DNA of 64,000 bases from Vibrio owensii CAIM 1854 = LMG 25443 (lineage in GTDB: Bacteria > Pseudomonadota > Gammaproteobacteria > Enterobacterales > Vibrionaceae). A program made the position numbers and the translations under genes. The notes beneath the pieces were generated by a model. The model was not told the DNA's origin. It made no database searches and was given only the letters and a program-made list of their open reading frames with translations. The DNA is taken from assembly GCF_000817815.1 (NCBI RefSeq), contig NZ_JPRD01000006.1, positions 1 to 64,000 of the forward strand. Reading direction: 5' to 3'. Of this stretch, positions 45,205-54,309 are shown one piece after another (within the stretch, counting starts at the first letter, position 1; every line of letters starts with the position of its first letter).

Positions 45205-47070
45205 TTACTTGGCTAAGTAATCGTTGATCGACTTCTCGATGCCTTTTGCATCTAAGCCAAGCTCTTCATGTAGCTCGTCTTGTGTCCCTTGAGGAACGAA
45301 GCGATCTGGCAAGCCAAGGTTGAGTACTGGCTTGATGATCTTATCTTTCATCATAAACTCAATCACACCCGCGCCAGCACCACCTGCAATCGCGTTTTCT
45401 TCTAGTGTAACCAGAACATCGTGCTCTGCGGCTAGTTGACGAATCAAGGCTTCATCAAGTGGCTTCACAAAGCGCATGTCTGCTACCGTTGCGTTTAGTT
45501 TTTCAGCTGCTTCTAGCGCGTTACCTAAGAAGGTACCGAAGCTAAGAATCGCCACTTTTTCACCTTTACGAACGATGCGACCTTTACCGATTTCAAGTGC
45601 AGTGAAGTCTTTTTCGATTTCTGTGCCCATACCGCTACCGCGTGGGTAACGAACGGCACTTGGACCAGTATGCTTATGGCCTGTGTACAGCATTTGACGA
45701 CATTCGTTTTCGTCGCTTGGTGCCATGATCACCATGTTTGGGATACAACGCATAAAGCTTAAGTCGAACGCACCTTGGTGAGTTTGACCATCTGCACCAA
45801 CTAGACCAGCACGGTCGATAGCAAACATCACTGGCAAGTCCATAATCGCAACGTCGTGGATCAGTTGATCATAACCACGCTGTAGGAAGGTTGAGTAGAT
45901 CGCAACGATTGGGCTATCACCCGCAATCGCCATACCGGTAGCAAGCGTCACAGCGTGTTGCTCTGCGATGGCAACATCGAAGTATTGGCTTGGGTACTCT
46001 TTTGAGAAGCGAACCATACCAGAGCCTTCTCGCATCGCTGGCGTGATTGCCATTAGCTTAGGATCTTGCGCGGCCATATCACATAGGAAATCACCAAAGA
46101 TCTTAGAGAAGGTCGGCTTACCGCCACTGCTCTTAGGTAGGCTGCTGTGTGATGGGTCAAATTTTGGTACGCCGTGGTAGCCGATCGGATCCTTCTCTGC
46201 TGGCTCATAACCTTTACCTTTCTTGGTCATGATATGCAGGAATTGAGGACCTTTTAGCTCACGCATGTTTTTCAGCGTTTTGACGAGCTCATTGACATCG
46301 TGACCGTCGATTGGGCCGATGTAGTTAAAGCCAAGCTCTTCAAACAGAGTACCTGGAACTACCATGCCTTTTAGATGCTCTTCAGTACGACGCACCAACT
46401 CTTTGATTGGTGGAACGCCAGACAGCACTTTCTTACCGCCTTCACGGATAGAAGTGTACAAGCTGCCAGAAAGCACTTTAGCAAGATGGTTGTTCAGTGC
46501 GCCGACGTTTTCTGAGATCGACATTTCGTTGTCGTTCAGAATCACTAGCATGTCCGGATGAACGTCACCAGCATGGTTCATGGCTTCAAATGCCATACCT
46601 GCTGTGATCGCACCATCACCAATCACACTGACGACTTTACGACCTTCACCTTCTTTTTGTGCACTGATGGCCATGCCAAGACCGGCACTGATAGAAGTAG
46701 AGGAGTGACCAACAGAAAGGGTGTCGTATTCGCTCTCTTCACGCCATGGGAATGGGTGAAGACCGTCTTTCTGACGGATAGTTGGCATCTGATCACGACG
46801 GCCAGTGAGAATCTTGTGTGGGTAAGCCTGATGGCCCACGTCCCAGATCAACTGGTCAACAGGGGTGTTGTAAACATAATGCAGAGCTACAGTTAGCTCT
46901 ACCGTGCCTAAGCCAGACGCTAAATGTCCGCTAGACTGACTCACTGAATTTAGCAGATACGTGCGTAGTTCATCGCACAAAGTTGGCAATGTTTCTTTCG
47001 GAAGAAGACGCAACTCCTCCGGTGTATTTGCTAACGCCAGTGTTGGGTACTTTGAAATATCAAGAGTCAT
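45205..47070 (-). CDS. dxs: 1-deoxy-D-xylulose-5-phosphate synthase
   Basis: Dxs condenses pyruvate and glyceraldehyde 3-phosphate, the entry step of the MEP isoprenoid pathway (also feeding thiamine and pyridoxal). The 621-residue thiamine-diphosphate enzyme contains [20 protein letters not shown], the TPP-binding segment [21 protein letters not shown]...[11 protein letters not shown], and the pyrimidine domain [20 protein letters not shown] and [21 protein letters not shown]. It ends the xseB-ispA-dxs unit (20 bases after ispA), so the precursor and prenyl-chain enzymes are co-expressed. Confidence 0.98.
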   Translation of the reverse strand: MTLDISKYPTLALANTPEELRLLPKETLPTLCDELRTYLLNSVSQSSGHLASGLGTVELTVALHYVYNTPVDQLIWDVGHQAYPHKILTGRRDQMPTIRQKDGLHPFPWREESEYDTLSVGHSSTSISAGLGMAISAQKEGEGRKVVSVIGDGAITAGMAFEAMNHAGDVHPDMLVILNDNEMSISENVGALNNHLAKVLSGSLYTSIREGGKKVLSGVPPIKELVRRTEEHLKGMVVPGTLFEELGFNYIGPIDGHDVNELVKTLKNMRELKGPQFLHIMTKKGKGYEPAEKDPIGYHGVPKFDPSHSSLPKSSGGKPTFSKIFGDFLCDMAAQDPKLMAITPAMREGSGMVRFSKEYPSQYFDVAIAEQHAVTLATGMAIAGDSPIVAIYSTFLQRGYDQLIHDVAIMDLPVMFAIDRAGLVGADGQTHQGAFDLSFMRCIPNMVIMAPSDENECRQMLYTGHKHTGPSAVRYPRGSGMGTEIEKDFTALEIGKGRIVRKGEKVAILSFGTFLGNALEAAEKLNATVADMRFVKPLDEALIRQLAAEHDVLVTLEENAIAGGAGAGVIEFMMKDKIIKPVLNLGLPDRFVPQGTQDELHEELGLDAKGIEKSINDYLAK

Positions 47071-47090
47071 ATAAATGCGCGCTTATAGTG

Positions 47091-47987
47091 TTAGTTCTTG
47101 CGCTCGATGACATATCGGGCGAATTCTTCGAGTAACTGAGTATTGTATGGGATTGCTTCCAATGCTTGAAGCGCTTCCTGTAGCAGAGTGTGAGCTTTCT
47201 CCATTGCTCCCTCTAAACCCAGCAACGATGGATAAGTGCTCTTGTTCAACTCTTGGTCTGAACCTTGAGGCTTACCCAGTGTTTCAGTGTCACTGATGAT
47301 ATCAAGAATATCGTCTTGAACCTGAAACGCCAGACCGATCGCTTTTGAATAACGTTCTAAGTGTGGCAAAACTTCTAGGCCTTTTTCACCTGCGGCTAAA
47401 GCACCTAATTTTACCGCACAGTTAATCAGTGCTCCGGTTTTATTGCGATGAATTTCTTCCAAATCTGCGAGAGAAACACGACGATTTTCTGCACCTAAAT
47501 CCAGCGCTTGTCCAAGACACATGCCGCTCGCACCAGACGCCTGCGCCAGTGCCTGTACCATTTTTATACGCTGGCTTTCAGCGTTCGGATTCAGTTCACC
47601 TTCTGCAAGGATAGTAAAGGCAAGAGTTTGGAGTGCGTCGCCGGTGAGAATCGCTGTCGCTTCATCAAATTTGATGTGGCAAGTAGGTTGTCCACGGCGC
47701 AGTTCATCATCATCCATCGCAGGCAGGTCATCATGGATAAGAGAGTAGGCGTGAATACACTCAACCGCAGAAGCGGGAGTGTCGAGATCTTCTGGCTTAC
47801 AACCCAGCATTTGACCTGTGATGTAAACAAGAAATGGACGAACACGTTTTCCGCCTAGCAACAGGCCGTATTTCATCGCTTGAATCAGCGGCTGTTCTTG
47901 ATGAGGAAGTTGCTCCAGCCACAGGTTTAATTGTTGGTTATTTCTTTGTTGATAAGACGTCAATGTCTCTTGCATCACATTGCTCAC
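47091..47987 (-). CDS. ispA: Farnesyl diphosphate synthase (geranyltranstransferase)
   Basis: IspA joins isopentenyl diphosphate to dimethylallyl and geranyl diphosphate to give farnesyl diphosphate, the precursor of ubiquinone and undecaprenyl chains. The 298-residue protein has both aspartate-rich motifs: HDDLPAMDDDELRRGQPTCH (first) and AFQVQDDILDIISD (second), and GLLLGGKRVRPFLVY. The start is GTG at 47987 (MSNVMQETLTSY) or ATG at 47975; neither has a strong ribosome site, and coupling to xseB, 9 bases upstream, is probable. Confidence 0.96.
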   Translation of the reverse strand: MSNVMQETLTSYQQRNNQQLNLWLEQLPHQEQPLIQAMKYGLLLGGKRVRPFLVYITGQMLGCKPEDLDTPASAVECIHAYSLIHDDLPAMDDDELRRGQPTCHIKFDEATAILTGDALQTLAFTILAEGELNPNAESQRIKMVQALAQASGASGMCLGQALDLGAENRRVSLADLEEIHRNKTGALINCAVKLGALAAGEKGLEVLPHLERYSKAIGLAFQVQDDILDIISDTETLGKPQGSDQELNKSTYPSLLGLEGAMEKAHTLLQEALQALEAIPYNTQLLEEFARYVIERKN

Positions 47988-47996
47988 TACTGATTA

Positions 47997-48239
47997 TTAT
48001 TCTGACTCAGGGTTGAAGTCACTCAGTGGTGCTTCATCATCTTCGCTAAGAAGAATGCTTACGCGCTGTTCGGCGTCGCTCAGTTTAGTTTGACCAGCAC
48101 GAGCCAGTGCAATGCCACGTTCAAATTTACGTAGAGCATCATCTAGGGCAATATCGCCATTCTCTAGTTGATCAACCAAGCTATCTAGCTCTTCAATGGT
48201 CGCTTCGAAGGTCATGTTTTCTGGTTTCTTGACCGCCAT
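47997..48239 (-). CDS. xseB: Exodeoxyribonuclease VII small subunit
   Basis: XseB is the small subunit of exonuclease VII, which degrades single-stranded DNA from both ends. The 80-residue protein matches the family throughout: KKPENMTFEATIEELDSLVDQLENGDIALDDALRKFERGIALARAGQTKLSDAEQRV, a helical hairpin, with an acidic tail. It is the first gene of xseB-ispA-dxs. The large subunit gene xseA is not in this window. Confidence 0.95.
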   Translation of the reverse strand: MAVKKPENMTFEATIEELDSLVDQLENGDIALDDALRKFERGIALARAGQTKLSDAEQRVSILLSEDDEAPLSDFNPESE

Positions 48240-48423
48240 CTTTTATCTGCCTTAATCAAGCCTCTAATAGAATGCACGCAAGTTACCTTAGCCTACTAAG
48301 TTGGTCAAATTTAACCTTACATAATTGTCACAAAATTAGCGCTCAACGGGTCTGATAAGACAATCTCGATCATTTAGTTCGAGCCTAAACGATCATTTTG
48401 TGATGTATTGACCAAGATTTTTC

Positions 48424-48450
48424 TAAAAAAACTGTTCTAGTTGTCGATAC
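48424..48450 (+). promoter_or_regulatory. Sigma-28 (FliA)-type promoter of pomA
   Basis: TAAAAAAA (48424-48431), exactly 11 bases, then GTCGATAC (48443-48450), compared with TAAAGTTT-N11-GCCGATAA. The first four and six of the last eight positions agree, and the spacing is right. It is 55 bases from the start codon, as expected for a late flagellar gene. Confidence 0.65.
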
Positions 48451-48504
48451 AAGTAATAATTCGCCTGACTAGGCAATATTTGAGTATAGCGAGAGGAGTG
48501 CTTT

Positions 48505-49266
48505 GTGGATTTAGCAACCCTAATAGGTTTGATTGGTGGTTTTGCATTCGTCATCATGGCGATGGTGCTAGGTGGCAGCATCGGCATGTTCATCGACGTC
48601 ACCTCAATCCTAATCGTCGTTGGTGGTTCAACGTTTGTAGTATTGATGAAGTTCACCATAGGGCAGTTCTTCGGCGCAACCAAAATTGCGGGCAAAGCAT
48701 TCATGTTTAAAGCGGACGAGCCGGAAGACTTGATCGCGAAGATTGTAGAAATGGCAGACGCAGCACGTAAAGGCGGCTTCCTTGCTTTAGAAGAGATGGA
48801 AATCAACAACAGCTTTATGCAAAAAGGCATCGACTTGTTGGTGGATGGCCATGATGCAGACGTGGTGCGTGCCGCGCTACAAAAAGACATCGCGTTAACT
48901 GACGAGCGTCACACTCAAGGTACTGGTGTATTTCGCGCATTTGGCGATGTAGCGCCAGCGATGGGTATGATTGGTACGTTAGTCGGTCTGGTTGCCATGC
49001 TTTCGAATATGGATGACCCAAAAGCGATCGGTCCTGCGATGGCGGTTGCCTTGTTGACCACGCTTTACGGTGCGGTGCTTTCTAACATGCTGTTTTTCCC
49101 GATTGCGGACAAATTGTCACTGCGTCGTGATCAAGAAACGTTAAACCGTCGTTTGATCATGGACGGAGTGCTTGCCATTCAAGATGGTCAAAACCCGCGA
49201 GTTATCGATAGTTACCTGAAGAACTACCTCAACGAGGGCAAACGTGCCCTTGAGATTGACGACTAA
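48505..49266 (+). CDS. pomA: Polar flagellar stator protein PomA (MotA family)
   Basis: PomA and PomB form the sodium-driven stator that powers the polar flagellum. The 253-residue inner-membrane protein has four transmembrane helices, the first two close together near the N terminus (LATLIGLIGGFAFVIMAMVLGGSIGMFIDV; SILIVVGGSTFVVLMKF). The other two lie at about 150-205, with APAMGMIGTLVGLVAMLSNMDDPKAIGPAMAVALLTTLYGAVLSNMLF. The large cytoplasmic loop between, rich in charged residues, contacts FliG. The start is GTG after GAGAGGAG. It overlaps no other gene and precedes pomB by 15 bases. Confidence 0.97.
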   Translation: MDLATLIGLIGGFAFVIMAMVLGGSIGMFIDVTSILIVVGGSTFVVLMKFTIGQFFGATKIAGKAFMFKADEPEDLIAKIVEMADAARKGGFLALEEMEINNSFMQKGIDLLVDGHDADVVRAALQKDIALTDERHTQGTGVFRAFGDVAPAMGMIGTLVGLVAMLSNMDDPKAIGPAMAVALLTTLYGAVLSNMLFFPIADKLSLRRDQETLNRRLIMDGVLAIQDGQNPRVIDSYLKNYLNEGKRALEIDD

Positions 49267-49281
49267 TCTGGAGGTCATCTG

Positions 49282-50226
49282 ATGGATGAAGATAATAAAT
49301 GTGATTGTCCGCCACCCGGCCTCCCCCAGTGGATGGGGACATTCGCTGACTTGATGTCATTGCTGATGTGTTTCTTCGTGCTGTTGCTTTCGTTTTCGGA
49401 AATGGACGTACTGAAGTTCAAACAGATCGCGGGGTCGATGAAGTTTGCTTTCGGTGTTCAGAATCAACTTGAGGTGAAGGACATTCCAAAAGGCACCAGC
49501 ATCATTGCCCAAGAGTTTAGACCGGGTCGTCCGGAACCAACGCCAATTGATGTCATCATGCAACAAACCATGGACATCACCCAGCAGACGTTAGAATTTC
49601 ACGAGGGAGAATCTGACCGAGCGGGTGGCACCAAGCGCGACCAAGGCAAGTTAACGGGTGGTCAATCACCAGAAACGTCAACGCAAAACAACCAATCGGC
49701 GGAATCAGACATGCAACAGCAGCAGTCTGAGCAAACCTCGCAAGAGATGGACACCTTGATGGAAAGTATCAAGAAAGCGTTGGAACGTGAGATTGAACAA
49801 GGGGCCATAGAAGTTGAAAACCTTGGTCAGCAGATAGTAATCCGAATGCGTGAGAAAGGCGCTTTCCCAGAGGGTTCTGCGTTCTTACAACCGAAGTTTA
49901 GACCGTTAGTGCGTCAAATCGCGGAATTGGTCAAAGACGTACCGGGTATTGTTCGAGTATCAGGTCATACGGATAACCAACCGCTGGATTCTGAACTGTA
50001 CCGCTCTAATTGGGATCTGTCGTCGCAGCGTGCGGTGTCGGTTGCTCAAGAAATGGAGAAGGTTAGGGGATTCTCGCATCAACGCTTACGCGTGCGTGGC
50101 ATGGCGGATACTGAGCCATTGGCCCCAAATGATTCGGATGCAAACCGAGCGCTAAACCGCCGCGTTGAAATCAGCATCATGCAAGGCGAGCCACTCTACA
50201 GTGATGAAGTGCCAGTAATTCAATAA
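49282..50226 (+). CDS. pomB: Polar flagellar stator protein PomB (MotB family)
   Basis: PomB anchors the stator to peptidoglycan and carries the ion-binding aspartate. The 314-residue protein has one transmembrane segment (MGTFADLMSLLMCFFVLLLSFSEMDVL) with the essential Asp at residue 23 (FADLM; residue 24 in my recollection of V. alginolyticus PomB). The plug/linker region is rich in Gln and Ser (about 105-160), followed by an OmpA-like peptidoglycan-binding domain (VSGHTDNQPLDSELYRSNWDLSSQRAVSVAQEM...DSDANRALNRRVEI). It follows pomA closely and has its own terminator, so pomAB is a two-gene unit. Confidence 0.97.
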   Translation: MDEDNKCDCPPPGLPQWMGTFADLMSLLMCFFVLLLSFSEMDVLKFKQIAGSMKFAFGVQNQLEVKDIPKGTSIIAQEFRPGRPEPTPIDVIMQQTMDITQQTLEFHEGESDRAGGTKRDQGKLTGGQSPETSTQNNQSAESDMQQQQSEQTSQEMDTLMESIKKALEREIEQGAIEVENLGQQIVIRMREKGAFPEGSAFLQPKFRPLVRQIAELVKDVPGIVRVSGHTDNQPLDSELYRSNWDLSSQRAVSVAQEMEKVRGFSHQRLRVRGMADTEPLAPNDSDANRALNRRVEISIMQGEPLYSDEVPVIQ

Positions 50227-50248
50227 CCGAACATTTGTTCTTATACTA

Positions 50249-50275
50249 AAAGCGAGCGTTGGCTCGCTTTTTTTG
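50249..50275 (+). terminator. Terminator of pomAB
   Basis: AAAGCGAGC (50249-50257) pairs with GCTCGCTTT (50262-50270), followed by T's. Confidence 0.92.
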
Positions 50276-50426
50276 TCTTTCCATTTCGCTTGGGTGTATA
50301 ATCTTGCGCCTTTAAAAGTGAGCTCATTGAGCTGGGTGTGAACAACTCATGATGTTGTTGCGTATGAACACCTAGTGCGGAGTTTTCACTCATTGTTGAT
50401 TGCGAACCTAACCTGCGAACTAGACT

Positions 50427-51875
50427 ATGAAATTTATTGTAAAGCCCCATCCAGAAATTTTTGTAAAAAGTGAATCTGTGCGTAAGCGCTTCACAAAGAT
50501 TTTAGAGTGCAACATTCGTAACATCGTTAAGAGCCGTACGGAATCTGTCGCGGTATTCAACCGTCGTGATCACATTGAAGTGACCTCTGAGAGTGACGAG
50601 TTTCACGCTGAAGTCTTAGAAATCCTGACGCACACGCCAGGTATTCACCACATTCTTGAAGTAAAACAAACCGAATTCAAAGACTTGCACGACATCTTCG
50701 AGCAAGTGTTGGAGCTAAGCGGTTCACTGATCGAAGGTAAAACTTTCGTTGTGCGCGCTAAGCGTCGCGGTAAGCACGATTTTACTTCTATTGAACTAGA
50801 GCGTTACGTAGGTGGCGGTCTTAACCAAGCGGTAGAAAGCGCTCGAGTTAAGCTAAGCAAGCCAGACGTAACGATCAACGTTGAAGTGACTAACGACAAG
50901 CTAAACCAAGTGTTGGCGCGTCATAAAGGTCTAGGTGGTTTCCCACTAGGTACACAAGAAGACGTACTAAGCCTGATCTCAGGTGGTTTCGACTCTGGTG
51001 TTTCAAGCTACCTGCACATCAAACGTGGTTCAAAAGTACATTACTGTTTCTTTAACCTAGGTGGTCCAGCACACGAGATCGGCGTTAAGCAGGTTTCTCA
51101 CTACCTATGGAATAAATACGGTTCTTCAGCAAAAGTACGTTTCATCTCAGTTGATTTCGAACCAGTAGTGGCAGAAATTCTAGAGAAAGTTGATGACGGC
51201 CAAATGGGCGTGATTCTGAAGCGTATGTTCATGCGTGCAGCAGGCATGATCGCTCAGAAGATGAAGATCGAAGCATTGGTGACTGGTGAAGCGCTAGGTC
51301 AGGTATCAAGCCAGACACTAACGAACCTACGCCACATCGACAACGTGACAGACACGCTGATTCTTCGTCCGCTAATCAACTGGGACAAAGAAGACATCAT
51401 CAACCTAGCGCGTGAAATCGGCACTGAAGACTTTGCGAAGACAATGCCAGAATACTGTGGTGTTATCTCTAAAAAGCCAACTGTGAAAGCGGTGAAAGGC
51501 AAGCTAGAAGCAGAAGAACAGAAATTCGACTTCAGCATCCTTGAGCAAGTGGTTCAAGAAGCTCGCATGATGGACATCCGTGACATCGCAAAAGAATCTG
51601 AGCAAGCGGCACCAGAAGTTGAGCAAGTACAAGCAGTAGAAGGCGATGCAATTGTATTGGATATTCGTAGCCCTGAAGAGGAAGACGATAGCCCACTAGA
51701 AATCGATGGCGTTGATGTGAAACACATTCCATTCTACAAACTGGGTACTCAGTTTGGCGATCTAGACCAAGCTAAGACATACCTACTGTACTGTGAACGT
51801 GGTGTGATGAGCCGTCTGCAAGCGCTTTACTTGCAAGAACAAGGCTTCAACAACGTGAAGGTTTACCGCCCATAA
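50427..51875 (+). CDS. thiI: tRNA 4-thiouridine/thiazole sulfurtransferase ThiI
   Basis: ThiI transfers sulfur to U8 of tRNA and to ThiS for thiamine thiazole synthesis. The 482-residue protein has an N-terminal ferredoxin-like plus THUMP domain (about 1-165), an ATP-binding PP-loop ([21 protein letters not shown], about 183-203), the conserved Cys of [16 protein letters not shown], and a C-terminal rhodanese domain whose active Cys is in [22 protein letters not shown]. It lies alone between pomAB and the gcvB/gcvA region, with its own terminator. Confidence 0.97.
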   Translation: MKFIVKPHPEIFVKSESVRKRFTKILECNIRNIVKSRTESVAVFNRRDHIEVTSESDEFHAEVLEILTHTPGIHHILEVKQTEFKDLHDIFEQVLELSGSLIEGKTFVVRAKRRGKHDFTSIELERYVGGGLNQAVESARVKLSKPDVTINVEVTNDKLNQVLARHKGLGGFPLGTQEDVLSLISGGFDSGVSSYLHIKRGSKVHYCFFNLGGPAHEIGVKQVSHYLWNKYGSSAKVRFISVDFEPVVAEILEKVDDGQMGVILKRMFMRAAGMIAQKMKIEALVTGEALGQVSSQTLTNLRHIDNVTDTLILRPLINWDKEDIINLAREIGTEDFAKTMPEYCGVISKKPTVKAVKGKLEAEEQKFDFSILEQVVQEARMMDIRDIAKESEQAAPEVEQVQAVEGDAIVLDIRSPEEEDDSPLEIDGVDVKHIPFYKLGTQFGDLDQAKTYLLYCERGVMSRLQALYLQEQGFNNVKVYRP

Positions 51876-51899
51876 TCGTGTTGTAAAACAGACAGTCAC

Positions 51900-51936
51900 A
51901 AAAGCGCAAATTGAGAAATCAGTTTGCGCTTTTTTC
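51900..51936 (+). terminator. Terminator of thiI
   Basis: AAAGCGCAAA (51901-51910) pairs with TTTGCGCTTT (51923-51932), followed by T's. Confidence 0.85.
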
Positions 51937-52097
51937 GTTCTAGCACACGCAAAATTATTCTTTGTGAAGTGATAAGATTGACCTCAATCGCATCCTTCGG
52001 AATTTGTATTGATATAACGATAATTAATCCGAAATGAGAACGCAAAAGTGATGCTGATGCCATTTTCTGAAGGAAGAAGAAGGTGAGATTTTTTAGA

Positions 52098-52305
52098 TAA
52101 AAAAACACCGCCTAATAAGGCGGTGCAAGAAATTTGACAGACAGGTCAAAATAAATACAGGAAGTATCTGTTTTGTCACAGGGAGTGTGGACAAAACATA
52201 TGGTAGAAATCTACCTAACTCGAAATACGAGTTTGCAAACACAACATCGCAACAACGAAGCCAATTGATTCACAAATGGAATCAAGCCGTTCAGGCTCGT
52301 GTTGC
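52098..52305 (-). ncRNA. gcvB: GcvB small regulatory RNA
   Basis: A Hfq-dependent small RNA that represses many amino-acid and peptide transporter mRNAs. It lies divergently next to gcvA, as in Enterobacteria. On the minus strand the transcript starts with a hairpin (AGCC/GGCT), has a GU-rich region with GTTGTTGCGATGTTGTG followed by TTTGC (52234-52257), which is the R1 seed of GcvB, and ends in GCACCGCC...GGCGGTG and a T run, like E. coli GcvB. Predicted length is about 205 bases, equal to the E. coli RNA. The 5' end is inferred from the promoter. Confidence 0.88.
52100..52126 (-). terminator. Terminator of gcvB
   Basis: On the minus strand, the stem CACCGCC/GGCGGTG (52106-52113 with 52118-52125) is followed by seven T's. 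Confidence 0.92.
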
Positions 52306-52312
52306 GGGATGA

Positions 52313-52341
52313 AATATAGAATTTATCTGGCTGTTCGGCAA
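52313..52341 (-). promoter_or_regulatory. Promoter of gcvB
   Basis: Minus strand: TTGCCG (52341-52336), 17 bases, TATATT (52318-52313). It overlaps the gcvA promoter area on the other strand (TATAAT at 52351-52356), so binding of GcvA in between could control both genes. Confidence 0.75.
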
Positions 52342-52396
52342 CGGACATTTTATAATGTTTCAGATAAAAAAAACTAATCCTACTTGAGGTCCCATA

Positions 52397-53317
52397 ATGT
52401 CTCGCAGATTGCCTCCGTTGAATTCGCTTCGCGTTTTTGAAGCGGCTGCTCGTCATCTCAGTTTTACCCGTGCTGCTGAAGAGCTATTCGTTACCCAAGC
52501 GGCAGTAAGTCACCAAATAAAAGCGTTAGAAGAGTTCTTATCTTTGAAGCTTTTCCGTCGCCGAAATCGCTCTCTCTTGCTTACCGAAGAAGGGCAAAGT
52601 TACTTCCTAGACATTAAAGATATCTTCACTTCGATTGCAGAAGCGACCGATAAGGTATTGGAACGTAGTGAAAAAGGTGCATTGACCATCAGTTTGCCAC
52701 CAAGCTTTGCTATTCAGTGGTTGGTTCCGCGCTTGGCTGATTTTAACGCGCAAGAACCGGACATTGATGTACGTATTAAAGCGGTAGATATGGACGAAGG
52801 TTCACTGACCGATGATGTCGATGTTGCTATCTATTATGGTCGCGGTAATTGGCCTGGTTTGCGTGCCGATAAACTCTACCAAGAGTTTTTGATCCCACTT
52901 TGTTCACCTTCGTTACTTTTAGGTAACAAACCATTAGAATCTCTAAGTGACCTTAAATTGCATACCTTGTTACATGATACCTCTCGTAAAGATTGGAAGC
53001 AGTTTGCTCGTCAGCACAATATTGAAGGTATCAATGTAAATCATGGTCCTATTTTCAGCCACTCGACTATGGTGCTTCAAGCGGCTGCGCACGGACAAGG
53101 TGTCGCACTTGGAAACAACGTATTAGCCAAACCTGAAATGGAAGCGGGACGCTTAATTGCGCCATTTGATGAGGTGTTGGTGTCGAAGAATGCCTTCTAT
53201 GTAGTGTGTCACGAACAGCAAGCGGACATGGGACGTATCGCAACGTTTAGGGACTGGATGCTGGCCACTGCAAGAAAAGAACAAGAGGAAGTATTGGATG
53301 AGCCATTGGATAGCTGA
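52397..53317 (+). CDS. gcvA: Glycine cleavage system transcriptional regulator GcvA
   Basis: GcvA is a LysR-type regulator that activates the glycine cleavage operon and gcvB when glycine is plentiful. The 306-residue protein starts MSRRLPPLNSLRVFEAAARHLSFTRAAEELFVTQAAVSHQIKALEEFL (helix-turn-helix, about residues 22-45), followed by the substrate-binding domain (GALTISLPPSFAIQWLVPRLADFNAQEPDIDVRI). Adjacent, divergent gcvB supports the name over other LysR members. Its 3' end overlaps the next start by about 20 bases, forming an operon with the hydrolase, DUF423 and rlmM genes. Confidence 0.95.
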   Translation: MSRRLPPLNSLRVFEAAARHLSFTRAAEELFVTQAAVSHQIKALEEFLSLKLFRRRNRSLLLTEEGQSYFLDIKDIFTSIAEATDKVLERSEKGALTISLPPSFAIQWLVPRLADFNAQEPDIDVRIKAVDMDEGSLTDDVDVAIYYGRGNWPGLRADKLYQEFLIPLCSPSLLLGNKPLESLSDLKLHTLLHDTSRKDWKQFARQHNIEGINVNHGPIFSHSTMVLQAAAHGQGVALGNNVLAKPEMEAGRLIAPFDEVLVSKNAFYVVCHEQQADMGRIATFRDWMLATARKEQEEVLDEPLDS

Positions 53318-53921
53318 GGGACCTGAAAACGGACCGCTATTTATTTTCGCTCACGGCGCTGGTGCGGGTATGGAACACGATTTCATGTCTGCCGTTGCCA
53401 AAGGATTAGTTGAGCAGGGCATACGCGTGGTGCGTTTTAATTTTCCTTACATGGTTAAGCGAGCGGAAGATGGCAAGAAGCGTCCGCCCGATCGTGCGCC
53501 AAAGCTTCTGGAAGCTTATGAAGAAGTGATCACTCACTTTACTTCTCAACCTATTGTTATTGGTGGCAAATCGATGGGGGGGCGCATGTCGAGTTTGCTT
53601 GCCGGTAATGAGCTGGTGGCGGGTATTGCCTGTTTAGGTTTTCCTTTTCACCCTCCGGGCAAACCAGAGAAATACAAAGGCGAGCATCTGGCCAACATTG
53701 AAAAGCCAACCTTAATTCTACAAGGTGAGCGCGATACATTCGGCAAGCGCGAAGAGTTCGATGGCTTTGCGTTGTCAGAGCAAGTGAAAGTGCGCTTTTT
53801 GCCCGATGGTGACCACAGCTTTAAGCCTCGTAAGAGCTCTGGTTACACAGAAGCAGGCAACATTGCCTCGACGGTAGAGCAGTTAGTGGCATTTATTAAA
53901 GAGGTGTACCGTGAAAAGTAA
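53298..53921 (+). CDS. Alpha/beta hydrolase of the Tex30/KANL3-like family
   Basis: A 207-residue cytoplasmic protein with an alpha/beta-hydrolase fold: FIFAHGAGAGMEHDFMSAV (oxyanion region), VVRFNFPYMV, nucleophile elbow VIGGKSMGGRMSSLLAG (Ser in GKSMGG, about residue 93), and C-terminal PTLILQGERDTFGKREEFDG and PDGDHSFKPRK (Asp and His of the triad). Substrate unknown. ATG 53298 lies inside the end of gcvA in another frame, and its stop overlaps the following gene start, so all are translationally coupled. I recall gcvA-ygdD-rlmM in E. coli; this gene is inserted between gcvA and ygdD here. Confidence 0.85.
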   Translation: MSHWIAEGPENGPLFIFAHGAGAGMEHDFMSAVAKGLVEQGIRVVRFNFPYMVKRAEDGKKRPPDRAPKLLEAYEEVITHFTSQPIVIGGKSMGGRMSSLLAGNELVAGIACLGFPFHPPGKPEKYKGEHLANIEKPTLILQGERDTFGKREEFDGFALSEQVKVRFLPDGDHSFKPRKSSGYTEAGNIASTVEQLVAFIKEVYREK

Positions 53922-54309
53922 GTGGTTACTCTCGTTTACTGGTCTTTCTGGCTTAACTTCGGTGGCGTTAGGTGCATTTGCAGCACACGGTTTGAAAGCG
54001 AAGTTATCGCCTTATTTATTGGGTGTGTTTGAAACCGGCGTTTTGTACCAATTCATCCATACTTTAGCTATCGCATTGTGTGCCATCTTACTGCTGTTGA
54101 ATTTGGGAAAAAAAGCACAAAAGTATTTTTTCATCGCCGCGATTTGCTTTATCATCGGCATCTTTTGTTTTAGCGGCAGTCTTTACGCGCTGGCGCTGAC
54201 GGGCATTAAGTGGTTTGGACCCATCACTCCTATGGGAGGATTTTTGTTCATGATCGGTTGGTGTCTGTTCTTTTTTGCTGCGTTTAATATCAAAGAGGTC
54301 TCCAAGTGA
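53911..54309 (+). CDS. DUF423 (YgdD-like) small membrane protein
   Basis: A 132-residue inner-membrane protein with four predicted transmembrane helices: start [24 protein letters not shown], then [38 protein letters not shown], and [19 protein letters not shown]. It is a member of the DUF423/YgdD family (function unknown). GTG start preceded by GAGGTG. It sits between the hydrolase and rlmM, overlapping both by several bases, the same neighbour pair (gcvA, rlmM) as in E. coli. Confidence 0.9.
   Translation: MKSKWLLSFTGLSGLTSVALGAFAAHGLKAKLSPYLLGVFETGVLYQFIHTLAIALCAILLLLNLGKKAQKYFFIAAICFIIGIFCFSGSLYALALTGIKWFGPITPMGGFLFMIGWCLFFFAAFNIKEVSK

Noticed and set aside
52211..52456. 81-codon minus-strand frame before gcvA
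   Set aside because: It overlaps the gcvA start and the GcvB RNA; the RNA explains the conserved sequence.
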